Shown here piece by piece: positions 1-8,349 of a stretch of 64,000 nt of DNA (positions within the stretch are counted from its first letter, which is position 1; every line of letters starts with the position of its first letter). The DNA is from Competibacter_A sp002352125 (lineage in GTDB: Bacteria > Pseudomonadota > Gammaproteobacteria > Competibacterales > Competibacteraceae). The notes below the pieces were generated by a model. That model saw only the letters and a program-made list of their open reading frames with translations, did not search any database and had not been told where the DNA came from. The stretch is from the NCBI GenBank assembly GCA_035441325.1, contig DAOROA010000025.1:1-64000 (forward strand), read 5' to 3'. Both the position numbers and the translations under genes were made by a program.

Positions 1-111
1 CGTCTCCTCCTCGGCCAACCCAGTCCAGCTACCACATAGCGCGATTGCCCTGGGGTGGGCGGGTCTATTGACGAAACGATGCGTTTTTCGGGCAAGGACG
101 GAGAGCTGCTG
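1..111. other. Leading stretch without a recognised gene
   Basis: No gene, hairpin or tRNA arm could be recognised in these bases. They presumably hold the promoter of the small secreted protein that starts at 112. The purine-rich AAGGACGGAGAG just before 112 is its likely ribosome binding site. Confidence 0.3.
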
Positions 112-402
112 ATGCGAATCCAAGCGATTTTTGGTTCGATGATGATTGTGGGGCTGGTGGCGGCGGATCCCGTTCGTGCTCAGGGGGCGCTGGCGGAGGA
201 GATCTGGAGCGAGAGCTTTTGCCAGGAAGCGGTGTCTTTGGCAAGACAGCGGGGCGAGCCGCCAGAATCGCTCGATCGGATTTACTGCCGGGCGCTGAAG
301 GATTACCAGCCGTCCTACTGGCAATGCGTGATCGCGGCTATGAAGGCGAATGTCGACACGACGTTGGCGATCGCCCGGCAGCGGTGCCTGGCCAGCTATT
401 GA
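112..402 (+). CDS. Small secreted four-cysteine hypothetical protein
   Basis: I do not recognise this 96-residue protein. The ATG at 112 is preferred over an in-frame ATG at 55 because a purine-rich binding site (AAGGACGGAGAG) lies just upstream and it begins a clean signal peptide: a short basic start, a hydrophobic stretch, then an Ala-Gln-Gly cleavage region near residue 24. The mature part is about 70 residues, looks helical and carries four cysteines in the pattern FCQEA, IYCRA, WQCVI and RQRCL. This could form two disulfide-linked helices in the periplasm. It runs in the same direction as mrp and ends about 80 bases before it. Function is unknown. Confidence 0.6.
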   Translation: MRIQAIFGSMMIVGLVAADPVRAQGALAEEIWSESFCQEAVSLARQRGEPPESLDRIYCRALKDYQPSYWQCVIAAMKANVDTTLAIARQRCLASY

Positions 403-484
403 GAAAATCTGCGATGATCCGGCCCGATGACGATTCGTTTGCCGGATTTTGAAATCGACTGTTATCTACGAGGAAACTAAACCT

Positions 485-1576
485 ATGACCGCGGTAACGC
501 GCGCCGATGTGGAAATCGCCCTCAAGGGCTATGTGGACCCTTATCTCGAAAAGGATTTGATCGCGGCCAAATGCGTTCGCCAGATTCGGACCGAGAACGG
601 TCGAGTCGAGGTGGATGTAGATCTGGGGTTTCCAGCGGCAGGTTACCGGGATGCGCTGATCGCCGCTTTGCGCGATCGCTTGGCGGCGCTGCCGGGTGTC
701 GCCGAAGCGGCGATCCAGGTGGAAAGCAAGATCGTTTCCCACGAAGTGCAAAAAGGTTTGAAACCTTTACCCGGCGTCAAGAACGTGATCGCCGTGGCCT
801 CCGGCAAGGGCGGAGTTGGCAAATCCACCACGGCGGTCAATCTGGCGTTGGCGCTGAGTATCGAAGGTGCGCGGGTCGGGTTGTTGGACGCCGACATCTA
901 CGGTCCTAGCCAGCCCAGAATGCTAGGCTCGCAGGAACGGCCGGAATCGCCGGATGGCAAGTCGCTGAATCCGGTGATCGGCCACGGTATTCAATCCATG
1001 TCGATCGGCTATCTGATCGAGGAAGAAACGCCGATGGTCTGGCGTGGACCGATGGTCACCCAAGCCTTGGAGCAGTTGCTGCGGGATACTCGCTGGCAAG
1101 ATCTGGACTATCTGGTCATCGACTTGCCGCCGGGCACGGGCGATACGCAATTGACCCTGTCGCAAAAGGTGCCGGTCAGCGGAGCAATCATCGTGACTAC
1201 CCCGCAGGACATCGCCCTGTTGGATGCGCGCCGGGGGTTGAAAATGTTCGAGAAGGTCGAAGTGCCAGTGCTCGGTATCGTCGAGAACATGAGCATCCAC
1301 GTTTGCTCGAAGTGCGGCCATGAGGAGCATATCTTCGGGGAAGGCGGCGGGCAGCGCATGGCGGCGCAGTACGATGTGCCGTTTCTCGGTTCTTTGCCGT
1401 TGGACATCCGCATTCGCGAGGAGACCGATGGCGGTCGTCCGACGGTAGTGGCCGAACCGGACAGCCGTATCGCCGGGCTGTACCGGGACATCGCCCGCCG
1501 CGCCACCGCCCGGCTGTCGCTTCGAGCCAAGAACTACAGTCACCGGTTCCCGAACATCGTCATTCAGAATACGTAA
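485..1576 (+). CDS. apbC: Mrp/ApbC iron-sulfur cluster carrier ATPase
   Basis: Cytosolic P-loop ATPase of the Mrp/NBP35 family that binds and transfers Fe-S clusters to apoproteins. An N-terminal MIP18-like domain (residues 1 to about 85) is followed by the ATPase domain. This has the deviant Walker A motif SGKGGVGKST at about 106-115, a DLPPGTGD motif (Walker B region), and a C-terminal CSKC pair that holds a bridging cluster between two subunits. The start is the ATG at 485, eight bases after AGGAAA; an in-frame ATG at 449 has no such site. Length 363 residues is normal for the family. In related bacteria this gene often lies opposite metG, which is not visible here. Confidence 0.95.
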   Translation: MTAVTRADVEIALKGYVDPYLEKDLIAAKCVRQIRTENGRVEVDVDLGFPAAGYRDALIAALRDRLAALPGVAEAAIQVESKIVSHEVQKGLKPLPGVKNVIAVASGKGGVGKSTTAVNLALALSIEGARVGLLDADIYGPSQPRMLGSQERPESPDGKSLNPVIGHGIQSMSIGYLIEEETPMVWRGPMVTQALEQLLRDTRWQDLDYLVIDLPPGTGDTQLTLSQKVPVSGAIIVTTPQDIALLDARRGLKMFEKVEVPVLGIVENMSIHVCSKCGHEEHIFGEGGGQRMAAQYDVPFLGSLPLDIRIREETDGGRPTVVAEPDSRIAGLYRDIARRATARLSLRAKNYSHRFPNIVIQNT

Positions 1577-1650
1577 AGTTTTTCGTTCTATTATTATCTG
1601 GCCGGTCCTAGAGCCGTTCCATAACCCTTTAACGTTGGGAGAATGATTTG

Positions 1651-1881
1651 ATGAAAATGATTATTAAAGCTGGATTGCTGGCATTTTTTGTCGGTAGCGC
1701 TATCGCCATGCCGGCTCAGGACGCCGAGGCGTACACTCGATGCCGTACTGTCCACAAACACGGTGTGTACAAGAAGGTGTGCACCACGAAGCCCGCTTAT
1801 CGCTATCGGACCGTGTGCAAAAACTATTGGCGCCACGGCGTCAAGTACCGCAGTTGCCGCAAAGTGAAGGTATATCGTTGA
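1651..1881 (+). CDS. Small basic Cys-containing secreted protein
   Basis: A 76-residue protein I cannot assign to a family. A signal peptide (MKMII, hydrophobic core, probable cleavage after AQDAEA near residue 27) leaves a mature peptide of about 49 residues, rich in Lys, Arg and Tyr, with four cysteines. The mature part reads like two copies of one unit, each containing T-V, a His-Gly-Val-Tyr/Lys segment and a Cys (HKHGVYKKVC and WRHGVKYRSC). GGGAGAA at 1637-1643 fits the ATG at 1651. It stands alone between mrp and a terminator at 1888, so it is probably transcribed separately. Export is a good inference; role is unknown. Confidence 0.65.
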   Translation: MKMIIKAGLLAFFVGSAIAMPAQDAEAYTRCRTVHKHGVYKKVCTTKPAYRYRTVCKNYWRHGVKYRSCRKVKVYR

Positions 1882-1887
1882 TCTAGA

Positions 1888-1918
1888 AAGGCGCGGTTTC
1901 GGCCGCGCTTTCCGTTTT
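1888..1918 (+). terminator. Rho-independent terminator after the small basic protein
   Basis: The arms GCGCGG (1891-1896) and CCGCGC (1903-1908) enclose a six-base loop. The stem is extended by A-T and G-T pairs and followed by TTTCCGTTTT. It lies immediately after the stop at 1881 and before the ribosome binding site of dcd. Confidence 0.7.
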
Positions 1919-1937
1919 GAGGGGGAGGACAGAATCC

Positions 1938-2531
1938 GTGCGCTTGTGTGATCGCGACATCGAACGCTGTCTGGACGAGGGCAGAATTCGCATCGAGCCG
2001 CGCCCAGCGTCAAGCCGGATCAACGGCGTGAGCGTGGATCTGCATTTGGGGGGCCGTTTCCGGGTTTTCAACGACCACGCCGCGTCCCACATCGATCTCA
2101 GCGGTCCGCGCGAGGAGGTGGATCACGCGATCAATCGCATCATGAGCAAGGAGATCCGGATAGCCCCCGAGGATGCATTTTTCATCCATCCCGGCGAATT
2201 GGCGCTGGCGGCCACCGCCGAAACGATCACCGTGCCGGACGATTTGGTCGGCTGGTTGGATGGTCGTTCCAGCCTGGCTCGGCTGGGGTTGATGGTTCAC
2301 GTCACGGCGCACCGCATCGATCCGGGCTGGAGTGGCGCCATCGTGCTGGAGTGCTACAACAGCGGCAAGTTACCGCTGGCTTTGCGTCCCGGCATGGCGA
2401 TCTGCGCGATCAGCTTCGAAACTTTGACCGGTCCGGCTATCCGGCCCTACTACAAGCGGCAAAACGCCAAGTACAAGCACCAAAGCGGACCGACGCCAAG
2501 CCGGATCGGCAATGACGAGCGCGATCCGTAA
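1938..2531 (+). CDS. dcd: dCTP deaminase
   Basis: Homotrimeric cytosolic enzyme that deaminates dCTP to dUTP, feeding dTMP synthesis. The protein closely follows the enterobacterial enzyme: it starts VRLCDRDIE, carries the GRSSLARLGL and HRIDPGWSG motifs, and has the catalytic glutamate in IVLECYNSGKLPL. The GTG at 1938 is chosen because it aligns with the E. coli N-terminus and sits behind a strong GGGGGAGGA at 1921-1929. Length 197 residues against about 193 in E. coli. It is convergent with purN, whose stop is only about 40 bases away. Confidence 0.95.
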   Translation: MRLCDRDIERCLDEGRIRIEPRPASSRINGVSVDLHLGGRFRVFNDHAASHIDLSGPREEVDHAINRIMSKEIRIAPEDAFFIHPGELALAATAETITVPDDLVGWLDGRSSLARLGLMVHVTAHRIDPGWSGAIVLECYNSGKLPLALRPGMAICAISFETLTGPAIRPYYKRQNAKYKHQSGPTPSRIGNDERDP

Positions 2532-2573
2532 CCGCTCCCGTAGCCGGATTACCCGGAAATTGTAGGCGCTGGC

Positions 2574-3236
2574 TCAACCAGACGGGTTTTCCAGCCGCAG
2601 CGGTCGATCTAGCGGCTGTCCGTCAAACAATACCCGCTCTCCATCCAGCCGCAGCCGTCCTTCCGCAAACCAGTGGATCGCTTGCGGATACAGGCGGTGT
2701 TCTCGTTCCAGCACCCGCGCCGCCAGTGTATCGGGATCATCGTTCGGCCATACCGGCACCTGCGCCTGCACGATGACCGGACCACCGTCCAGTTCGGCGG
2801 TGACAAAATGAATGCTGGCACCGTGTTCGATTTCTCCAGCGGCAATAGCTCGTTCGTGGGTATGCAGCCCGCGAAATTTGGGCAATAACGATGGATGGAT
2901 GTTGAGTAGTCGGCCCCGGTAATGCCCGGTGAAATCAGCGGTGAGTATCCGCATGAAGCCGGCTAGGATCACCAAGTCCGGCCGATGGCGGTCGATCAGT
3001 TCGATCAAGGCAGATTCGAACTCCGGCCGACCGGGGAAGTTTTTATGATCCAGTTCCAGTGCCGGAACCCCGGCTTGCCGTGCCCGCTCCAGTCCGGCGA
3101 CGCCCGGCCGGTTGCTGATGACGGCGGCGATTTCTACTGGCAGCTCGCCGCTCGCGGCTTGATCCAAGATCGCTTGCAGGTTGCTGCCGCGCCCGGAGAT
3201 CAAGACCACCAGCCGGATTTTCCGTACCCCGCTCAC
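2574..3236 (-). CDS. purN: Phosphoribosylglycinamide formyltransferase
   Basis: Third step of purine synthesis: transfers the formyl group of 10-formyl-THF to GAR. The N-terminal SGRGSNLQAI loop binds phosphoribosyl substrate. The formyl-folate site shows GFMRIL, the catalytic Asn-His pair in LLNIHPSLLPKFRG, and the Asp in the following ELDGGPVI segment. Length 220 residues is typical. Its ATG overlaps the purM stop by four bases (ATGA), so the two genes are translationally coupled and purM is transcribed first. Confidence 0.96.
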   Translation of the reverse strand: MSGVRKIRLVVLISGRGSNLQAILDQAASGELPVEIAAVISNRPGVAGLERARQAGVPALELDHKNFPGRPEFESALIELIDRHRPDLVILAGFMRILTADFTGHYRGRLLNIHPSLLPKFRGLHTHERAIAAGEIEHGASIHFVTAELDGGPVIVQAQVPVWPNDDPDTLAARVLEREHRLYPQAIHWFAEGRLRLDGERVLFDGQPLDRPLRLENPSG

Positions 3237-4285
3237 GGTTGGAACTCCACGACCGGTTCGCCCTCGTTAGCCACGATATGGCCTAGCCGCCAAGCGGTTT
3301 CGCCCGCATCCTGCAATGATGCCAGCGCGGTGTCGGCCGCATCCGCCGCGACGCAGATCACGAGCCCAACGCCGCAGTTGAAGGTGCGCCACATCTCCGT
3401 TTCCGTTACGCCGCCTTGTTGTTGCAGCCATTGGAAGATAGCCGGTCGTTGCCAACTGGCGGTGTCGATGACGGCCTTGGTGTTGCCGGGCAACACGCGC
3501 GGCAGATTCTCGGTCAGGCCGCCGCCGGTGATGTGAGCGATGGCGTGAATCTCGATCCGCTCCAGCAGTTTCAGAAGCGGTTTGACGTAGATGCGGGTCG
3601 GCGCCAGCAACGCCTCGCCGAGCGTAGAATCGGCCAGAGGTTGATCGAGACTCGCTCCGCTGACTGCCAGAATCTTGCGAATCAGCGAATAGCCGTTAGA
3701 GTGTGGCCCCGAAGAGGCCAATCCGAGCAGCGCGTCGCCGATCTGGACCCGGCTGGCATCGATGATGCGCTCCTTCTCGACCACGCCGACGCAGAACCCG
3801 GCCAGATCGTAATCGCCTTCCTGATACATCCCCGGCATTTCGGCCGTTTCGCCGCCCACCAGTGCCGCGCCCGCTTGCTCGCAGCCGTCGGCGATACCCT
3901 TGATTACGTCCGCCGCCACGTCTACATCCAGTTTTCCGGTCGCGTAATAGTCCAGAAAAAACAGCGGCTCGGCCCCGACCACTAGCACGTCGTTGACGCA
4001 CATCGCCACCAGATCGACGCCGATGGTGTCGTGCCGGTTCAACTCCAACGCCAGCTTGAGCTTGGTACCGACCCCATCGGTGCCCGAGACCAGCACTGGC
4101 TGGCGGTAGCGGTCGAGCGGCAGCTCGAACAGGGCGCCGAAACCGCCCAGTCCCCCCAGCACGCCAGATCGGAGCGTGCGCCGGGCGTGCGGCTTGATGC
4201 GGTCCACCAGTCGGTTGCCGGCGTCGATGTCTACCCCAGCGTCACGATAGCTGAGGGCAGGACGTTGTGCAGGTTGGTCGTTCAC
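3233..4285 (-). CDS. purM: Phosphoribosylformylglycinamidine cyclo-ligase
   Basis: AIR synthetase, which closes the imidazole ring of FGAM with ATP in the fifth step of purine synthesis. The protein is 350 residues with the family signatures SYRDAGVDIDAGN at the N-terminus, GGLGGFGALFELP, the GTDGVGTKL metal/ATP loop, VGGETAEMPGMY and the C-terminal GHI region. It forms the standard purM-purN operon and is divergent from the toxin-antitoxin module, sharing the short 4286-4378 intergenic region. Confidence 0.97.
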   Translation of the reverse strand: MNDQPAQRPALSYRDAGVDIDAGNRLVDRIKPHARRTLRSGVLGGLGGFGALFELPLDRYRQPVLVSGTDGVGTKLKLALELNRHDTIGVDLVAMCVNDVLVVGAEPLFFLDYYATGKLDVDVAADVIKGIADGCEQAGAALVGGETAEMPGMYQEGDYDLAGFCVGVVEKERIIDASRVQIGDALLGLASSGPHSNGYSLIRKILAVSGASLDQPLADSTLGEALLAPTRIYVKPLLKLLERIEIHAIAHITGGGLTENLPRVLPGNTKAVIDTASWQRPAIFQWLQQQGGVTETEMWRTFNCGVGLVICVAADAADTALASLQDAGETAWRLGHIVANEGEPVVEFQP

Positions 4286-4361
4286 GGATGGAATGCCTCG
4301 TTTGCGATGGCGTGTGCGCCAGCGTAATTTAAAGTTATGTTATCTTACTGTACTTCGTTTT

Positions 4362-4387
4362 GAAGCCAGGGAAACATCGTGATTGTC
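4362..4387 (+). repeat. Imperfect direct repeat, left copy
   Basis: The tract GAAGCCAGGGAAACATCG leads into GTGATTGTC, the start of the MNT gene. It resembles the tract at 5214-5240 that starts leuS, with about 20 matching positions and one single-base gap. The two copies flank the toxin-antitoxin module. Confidence 0.45.
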
Positions 4388-4780
4388 TCAGTCCATAGCA
4401 TCATCGCCGCTATTCGGAGCGTGTTGGAACGCAACCCGAGCATTCGGTTGGCGATGCTGTTTGGCTCACTGGTGACAGGCAGAGACCGGCCGGACAGCGA
4501 CGTGGATATCGCAGTTTTGGCGGATCGGCCGCTGTCGGCGGAGTTGAAGGCGGAGTGGATTGGCGCGCTGGCGGCGGCCACCGGGCGGCCCGTGGATTTG
4601 ATCGATTTGCGGACGGCTGGCGAACCCTTGCTAGGGCAGGTGTTGAAGGGCCGGCGGCTGGTGGGCGATGCCGCACTACACGGCGAATGGATCGCACGGC
4701 ACTTGGTGGAGCAGGCGGATTTTCTGCCCTATCGTCGCCGGATTTTGATGGAGCGGAGGCGGGCATGGATCGGACGCTGA
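4379..4780 (+). CDS. mntA: MNT-type nucleotidyltransferase antitoxin
   Basis: Minimal nucleotidyltransferase, the antitoxin of HEPN/MNT modules; characterised members inactivate the partner HepT by adding AMP to a tyrosine. The signature GSx10DxD is complete: Gly29-Ser30 followed by ten residues to Asp41 and Asp43, with a VDLIDL strand later that can supply the third acidic residue. It begins at a GTG (4379) behind CCAGGGA. Length 133 residues is normal. Its end overlaps the HepT gene by 16 bases, as expected of a coupled pair. Substrate and partner are inferred from the family, not shown here. Confidence 0.85.
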   Translation: MIVSVHSIIAAIRSVLERNPSIRLAMLFGSLVTGRDRPDSDVDIAVLADRPLSAELKAEWIGALAAATGRPVDLIDLRTAGEPLLGQVLKGRRLVGDAALHGEWIARHLVEQADFLPYRRRILMERRRAWIGR

Positions 4781-5178
4781 TCGAGCAGAAACTGGAATCA
4801 CTGCGACGTTGCGTGGTGCGAGTGGCGGCGAAATGCCCAGCCGGGATCGAGACGCTAGCAAACGACGCGGACCTTCAGGATATCGTCGTGCTCAATCTGA
4901 CGCGTGCCGTGCAACTCTGTGTCGATCTTGGCGCGCATCTAATTGCCGAAACGGAATTGCCGGCGCCGGAAACTATGGGACAAACCTTCGATTTATTGAG
5001 CCAGGCTGGGGTTTTGGAGCACGATCTGGCCGAACGCATGAAACGGGCCGTAGGATTTCGCAACTTGGCGGTGCATCAATATCAGGCTATCGATTGGGCT
5101 ATCGTCCATGCGATTTGCGTGCGTCACCTTCAGGATTTTCGTGCTTTTGCCCAAGCGGTTGCTGCGCGGTTGCTCTAG
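4765..5178 (+). CDS. hepT: HepT-like HEPN toxin (DUF86)
   Basis: HEPN-domain RNase toxin, 137 residues. The catalytic Rx4HxY motif is intact as R99-N-L-A-V-H104-Q-Y106 (VGFRNLAVHQY). Arg and His form the RNase site and the Tyr is the position AMPylated by MNT partners in studied systems. The ATG at 4765 lies inside the end of the antitoxin gene, with GGAGGCGGGC just upstream. The pair is wedged between the divergent purM promoter region and leuS, and reads in the leuS direction. Confidence 0.87.
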   Translation: MDRTLIEQKLESLRRCVVRVAAKCPAGIETLANDADLQDIVVLNLTRAVQLCVDLGAHLIAETELPAPETMGQTFDLLSQAGVLEHDLAERMKRAVGFRNLAVHQYQAIDWAIVHAICVRHLQDFRAFAQAVAARLL

Positions 5179-5213
5179 TCCCTAGCCTTTGAATTACGTG
5201 AGTTTTTTTGTTT

Positions 5214-5240
5214 GAAAATCGGGAAACCATCGTGATCGCC
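5214..5240 (+). repeat. Imperfect direct repeat, right copy
   Basis: The tract GAAAATCGGGAAACCATCG leads into GTGATCGCC, the leuS start. It mirrors the start region of the MNT gene at 4362-4387, suggesting that the toxin-antitoxin insertion duplicated the leuS leader. Confidence 0.45.
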
Positions 5241-7832
5241 GAGTCTTACAACCCGCAAGTCATCGAAACGGAAGCACAACACCATTGGGATGAGCAACGA
5301 ATCTTCGCCGTGCGCGAAGAACCCGGCCGCGAGAAATATTACTGTCTATGCATGTTCCCCTATCCCAGCGGGCGATTGCACATGGGTCACGTCCGCAACT
5401 ACACCATCGGTGACGTGATCACCCGCTATCAGCGGATGCTGGGCCGGAACGTGTTGCAGCCGATGGGTTGGGACGCATTCGGGTTGCCCGCCGAGAATGC
5501 TGCGATGGCCGGTGGCGTCGCGCCGGCGCGATGGACTTATGACAACATCGCCTACATGAAAAAGCAGCTCCAGTCGCTGGGTTTCGCGCTGGACTGGGAC
5601 CGCGAGCTGGCGACCTGTCAGCCGGACTATTACCGCTGGAATCAATGGCTGTTCTTGCGGATGCTGGAAAAAGGCATCGTCTATTTGAAAACCGGCGTGG
5701 TGAACTGGGATCCGGTGGATCAAACCGTGCTCGCCAACGAGCAGGTGATCGACGGGCGTGGCTGGCGAACCGGCGCGGTGGTGGAAAAGCGCGAGATTCC
5801 CATGTATTACATGGCGATCACGCAATACGCCGAGGAGCTGCTGAGCGAACTCGACCGACTGCCTGGCTGGCCGGAACAGGTCAAGCTGATGCAGAAAAAC
5901 TGGATCGGCAAGAGCCACGGCGTACGGATCGGCTTCCCCTACCAACTCCCGGAGAGCGATTCCGGCATCCTTTGGGTGTTCACCACCCGCGCCGACACCC
6001 TGTTGGGTGCCACCTACGTCGCCGTGGCCGCCGAGCATCCGCTGGCGCTACATGCTGCGACGGATAATCCCCAGCTAGCCGCTTTCATCGACGAATGCCG
6101 GCAGGGCGGCGTTACCGAAGCGGAGCTGGCAACCCAGGAGAAAAAGGGGATGCCCACCGGCTTGACCGTCACGCATCCCCTGACCGGCGAACAATTACCG
6201 CTGTGGGTAGCGAACTACGTGCTGATGGGTTACGGCGAAGGCGCGGTGATGGCGGTGCCCGCCCACGACGAACGCGATTTCGCTTTCGCCCATCAATTCG
6301 GCTTGCCGATTAAGTCGGTCATTCGCACCGGCGCCGGCGACGAAACGCCTTTTCCCTGGCGAGATGTTTATGCCGATCACGGCGTTTGCATCAACTCCGG
6401 CCAATACGATGGTCTCGACTTCGAGCAGGCGACGGACGCCATCGCCGCCGATCTGAACGCCAAGGGATTGGGCGAGAAAAAAATCATCTGGCGGCTGCGC
6501 GACTGGGGCATTTCCCGGCAACGCTATTGGGGCACGCCGATCCCGATCATCCATTGCGAGTCCTGCGGCGCCGTCCCGGTTCCGGACGACCAATTGCCGG
6601 TCGTGCTGCCGGAGCATCTGGTGCCGGACGGTTCCGGCAATCCGCTCAACAAGTACCCCGAATTCCTGAATTGTGCCTGTCCGCAGTGTGGCAAACCGGC
6701 GCGGCGCGAAACCGACACCATGGACACCTTCGTGGATTCGTCCTGGTACTTCTTCCGTTATTGCACGCCAGGCGCGAACGCGATGGTGGACGAACGGGCC
6801 GATTACTGGATGCCGGTCGATCAATATATCGGCGGAATCGAGCACGCTATCCTGCATCTACTCTATTCGCGTTTTTGGACCAAGGTCATGCGCGATCTCG
6901 GCCTGACCACCGTAGCCGAGCCGTTCGCCAATTTGCTCACGCAAGGCATGGTGTTGAATCACATCTTTTTTCGCAAAGGCGAAAAAGGCGGGATCACCTA
7001 CTATCCGCCCGCCGACGTGGAAATGGTCCGCGACGAGCAGGGGCGAGTGGCGAGCGTTACGGCCGTCGCGGATGGTCAGCCGGTCGAGTACGGCGGCATC
7101 GGTACCATGTCCAAGTCCCGCAAGAATGGCGTGGACCCGCAAACCTTGATCGAGCAGTACGGCGCTGATACCGCCCGGCTGTTCATGATGTTCGCCGCTC
7201 CGCCCGAACAGGCGCTGGAGTGGTCGGACGCGGGCGTCGGCGGCGCCTACCGCTTTCTGCGACGATTGTGGGTGTATGCCGCCGAGCATCAGGACGCCAT
7301 CCGGGCCGCCGGCGAACCGGACTCCGCTGCGTTGGCCGAACCGCTGCGCGCCGTGCGCCGCGAGGTTCATGAGGCATTAAAGCAAGCGTTGTTCGACTTC
7401 GGCCGTCACCAGTTCAATACCGTAGTCTCCGGTGGTATGAAGATGTTGAATTCGCTGGCGCGGATCGAAGCCGGCGAACGGGGTGCAGCGGATGCCGTGC
7501 GCCGGGAAGGTTTGAGCCTGCTGCTGCGATTGTTGTCGCCGATCGTGCCGCACATCGCCCACGTCCTGTGGCGGGAACTGGGCTACGGCGACGACGTGCT
7601 GAACGCCGCTTGGCCAGCACCCGACGAAGGCGCGTTGGCGCGGTCGCTGGTGACGCTGGTGGTGCAGGTCAACGGCAAGCTGCGCGGGCAGATCGACGTG
7701 CCGGTGGACGCCGAGCGCGGCGCCATCGAACAGCTTGCCCAAGCTGAACCGAACGTCCAGCGTTTCGTCGAAGGCAAGCCGATCCGCAAGGTCGTGATCG
7801 TGCCCGGCAAGTTAGTTAACTTGGTTTGTTGA
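5232..7832 (+). CDS. leuS: Leucyl-tRNA synthetase
   Basis: Class Ia aminoacyl-tRNA synthetase that charges tRNA-Leu and edits mischarged products. It carries the HIGH box variant in PYPSGRLHMGHVRNYTIG, the CP1 editing domain with a T-rich site and GYGEGAVMAVPAHDERD, a zinc-binding CESC/CPQC pair, the KMSKS loop as TMSKSRKNG, and the C-terminal VQVNGKLRG/VPGKLVNLV region. The GTG at 5232 follows a GGGAAAC and aligns with the E. coli start; a TTG at 5208 would add eight residues with no binding site. 866 residues versus 860 in E. coli. The first KMSKS lysine is Thr here, a position that tolerates change. Confidence 0.96.
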   Translation: MIAESYNPQVIETEAQHHWDEQRIFAVREEPGREKYYCLCMFPYPSGRLHMGHVRNYTIGDVITRYQRMLGRNVLQPMGWDAFGLPAENAAMAGGVAPARWTYDNIAYMKKQLQSLGFALDWDRELATCQPDYYRWNQWLFLRMLEKGIVYLKTGVVNWDPVDQTVLANEQVIDGRGWRTGAVVEKREIPMYYMAITQYAEELLSELDRLPGWPEQVKLMQKNWIGKSHGVRIGFPYQLPESDSGILWVFTTRADTLLGATYVAVAAEHPLALHAATDNPQLAAFIDECRQGGVTEAELATQEKKGMPTGLTVTHPLTGEQLPLWVANYVLMGYGEGAVMAVPAHDERDFAFAHQFGLPIKSVIRTGAGDETPFPWRDVYADHGVCINSGQYDGLDFEQATDAIAADLNAKGLGEKKIIWRLRDWGISRQRYWGTPIPIIHCESCGAVPVPDDQLPVVLPEHLVPDGSGNPLNKYPEFLNCACPQCGKPARRETDTMDTFVDSSWYFFRYCTPGANAMVDERADYWMPVDQYIGGIEHAILHLLYSRFWTKVMRDLGLTTVAEPFANLLTQGMVLNHIFFRKGEKGGITYYPPADVEMVRDEQGRVASVTAVADGQPVEYGGIGTMSKSRKNGVDPQTLIEQYGADTARLFMMFAAPPEQALEWSDAGVGGAYRFLRRLWVYAAEHQDAIRAAGEPDSAALAEPLRAVRREVHEALKQALFDFGRHQFNTVVSGGMKMLNSLARIEAGERGAADAVRREGLSLLLRLLSPIVPHIAHVLWRELGYGDDVLNAAWPAPDEGALARSLVTLVVQVNGKLRGQIDVPVDAERGAIEQLAQAEPNVQRFVEGKPIRKVVIVPGKLVNLVC

Positions 7833-7842
7833 GTCGCCGACC

Positions 7843-8349
7843 ATGCGTTGGATCATTGCAAGCGGATTAGGGCTGATCGTGCTGCTTTTGGCCGGTTGCG
7901 GGTTTCAGTTGCGCGGTCAGGCGCAATTGCCGCCCGAGTTGCGCGTGACCTACGTGCAAAGCCAGCAGGGCATCGGGATGCCTCCGGGCGCGCTGGATCG
8001 CAAGCTCCGGTCGATTTTGGCGAGCAACGGTGTGACCGTCACCCGCGATCCGGCCCAGGCAACGGCGGTCATCACCATTCTGAACGAAGGCAGCGGCCGG
8101 CGCACGGTGGCCGCCGACCGTTTCGATGTCAAACGGGAATATTTTCTGATTTACAACGCGACTTACGAGGTCAAGCTCGCCAACGGCAAGGTTCTGGTTG
8201 CGGCGGAAGGCATCAACGCCAACCGCGCTCTGCTGTTCGACGAGAATCGGATACTCGGTTTCGAGGCTGCGCAGGAATCTTTGGTGGACGGCATGGCGGA
8301 CGATCTGGCCTGGCAAATCATCCGTCGTTTGCAGGCCGTCAAGTCTTGA
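7843..8349 (+). CDS. lptE: LPS-assembly lipoprotein LptE
   Basis: Outer-membrane lipoprotein that plugs and matures the LptD barrel, the last station of LPS export. The signal peptide ends in a clear lipobox (LLLAGC, Cys19), followed by GFQLRGQAQLPPEL, the usual LptE start. The rest has the alternating beta pattern of the family and the conserved R..L..D......A..E..L..GM segment near the end. 168 residues is short but within range. It follows leuS by ten bases and overlaps holA, matching the standard leuS-lptE-holA order. Confidence 0.92.
   Translation: MRWIIASGLGLIVLLLAGCGFQLRGQAQLPPELRVTYVQSQQGIGMPPGALDRKLRSILASNGVTVTRDPAQATAVITILNEGSGRRTVAADRFDVKREYFLIYNATYEVKLANGKVLVAAEGINANRALLFDENRILGFEAAQESLVDGMADDLAWQIIRRLQAVKS

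Noticed and set aside
7080..7140. LeuS might be broken because the KMSKS loop reads TMSKS
   Set aside because: The first residue of the motif varies among class I synthetases; the catalytic second lysine and the rest of the protein are intact.
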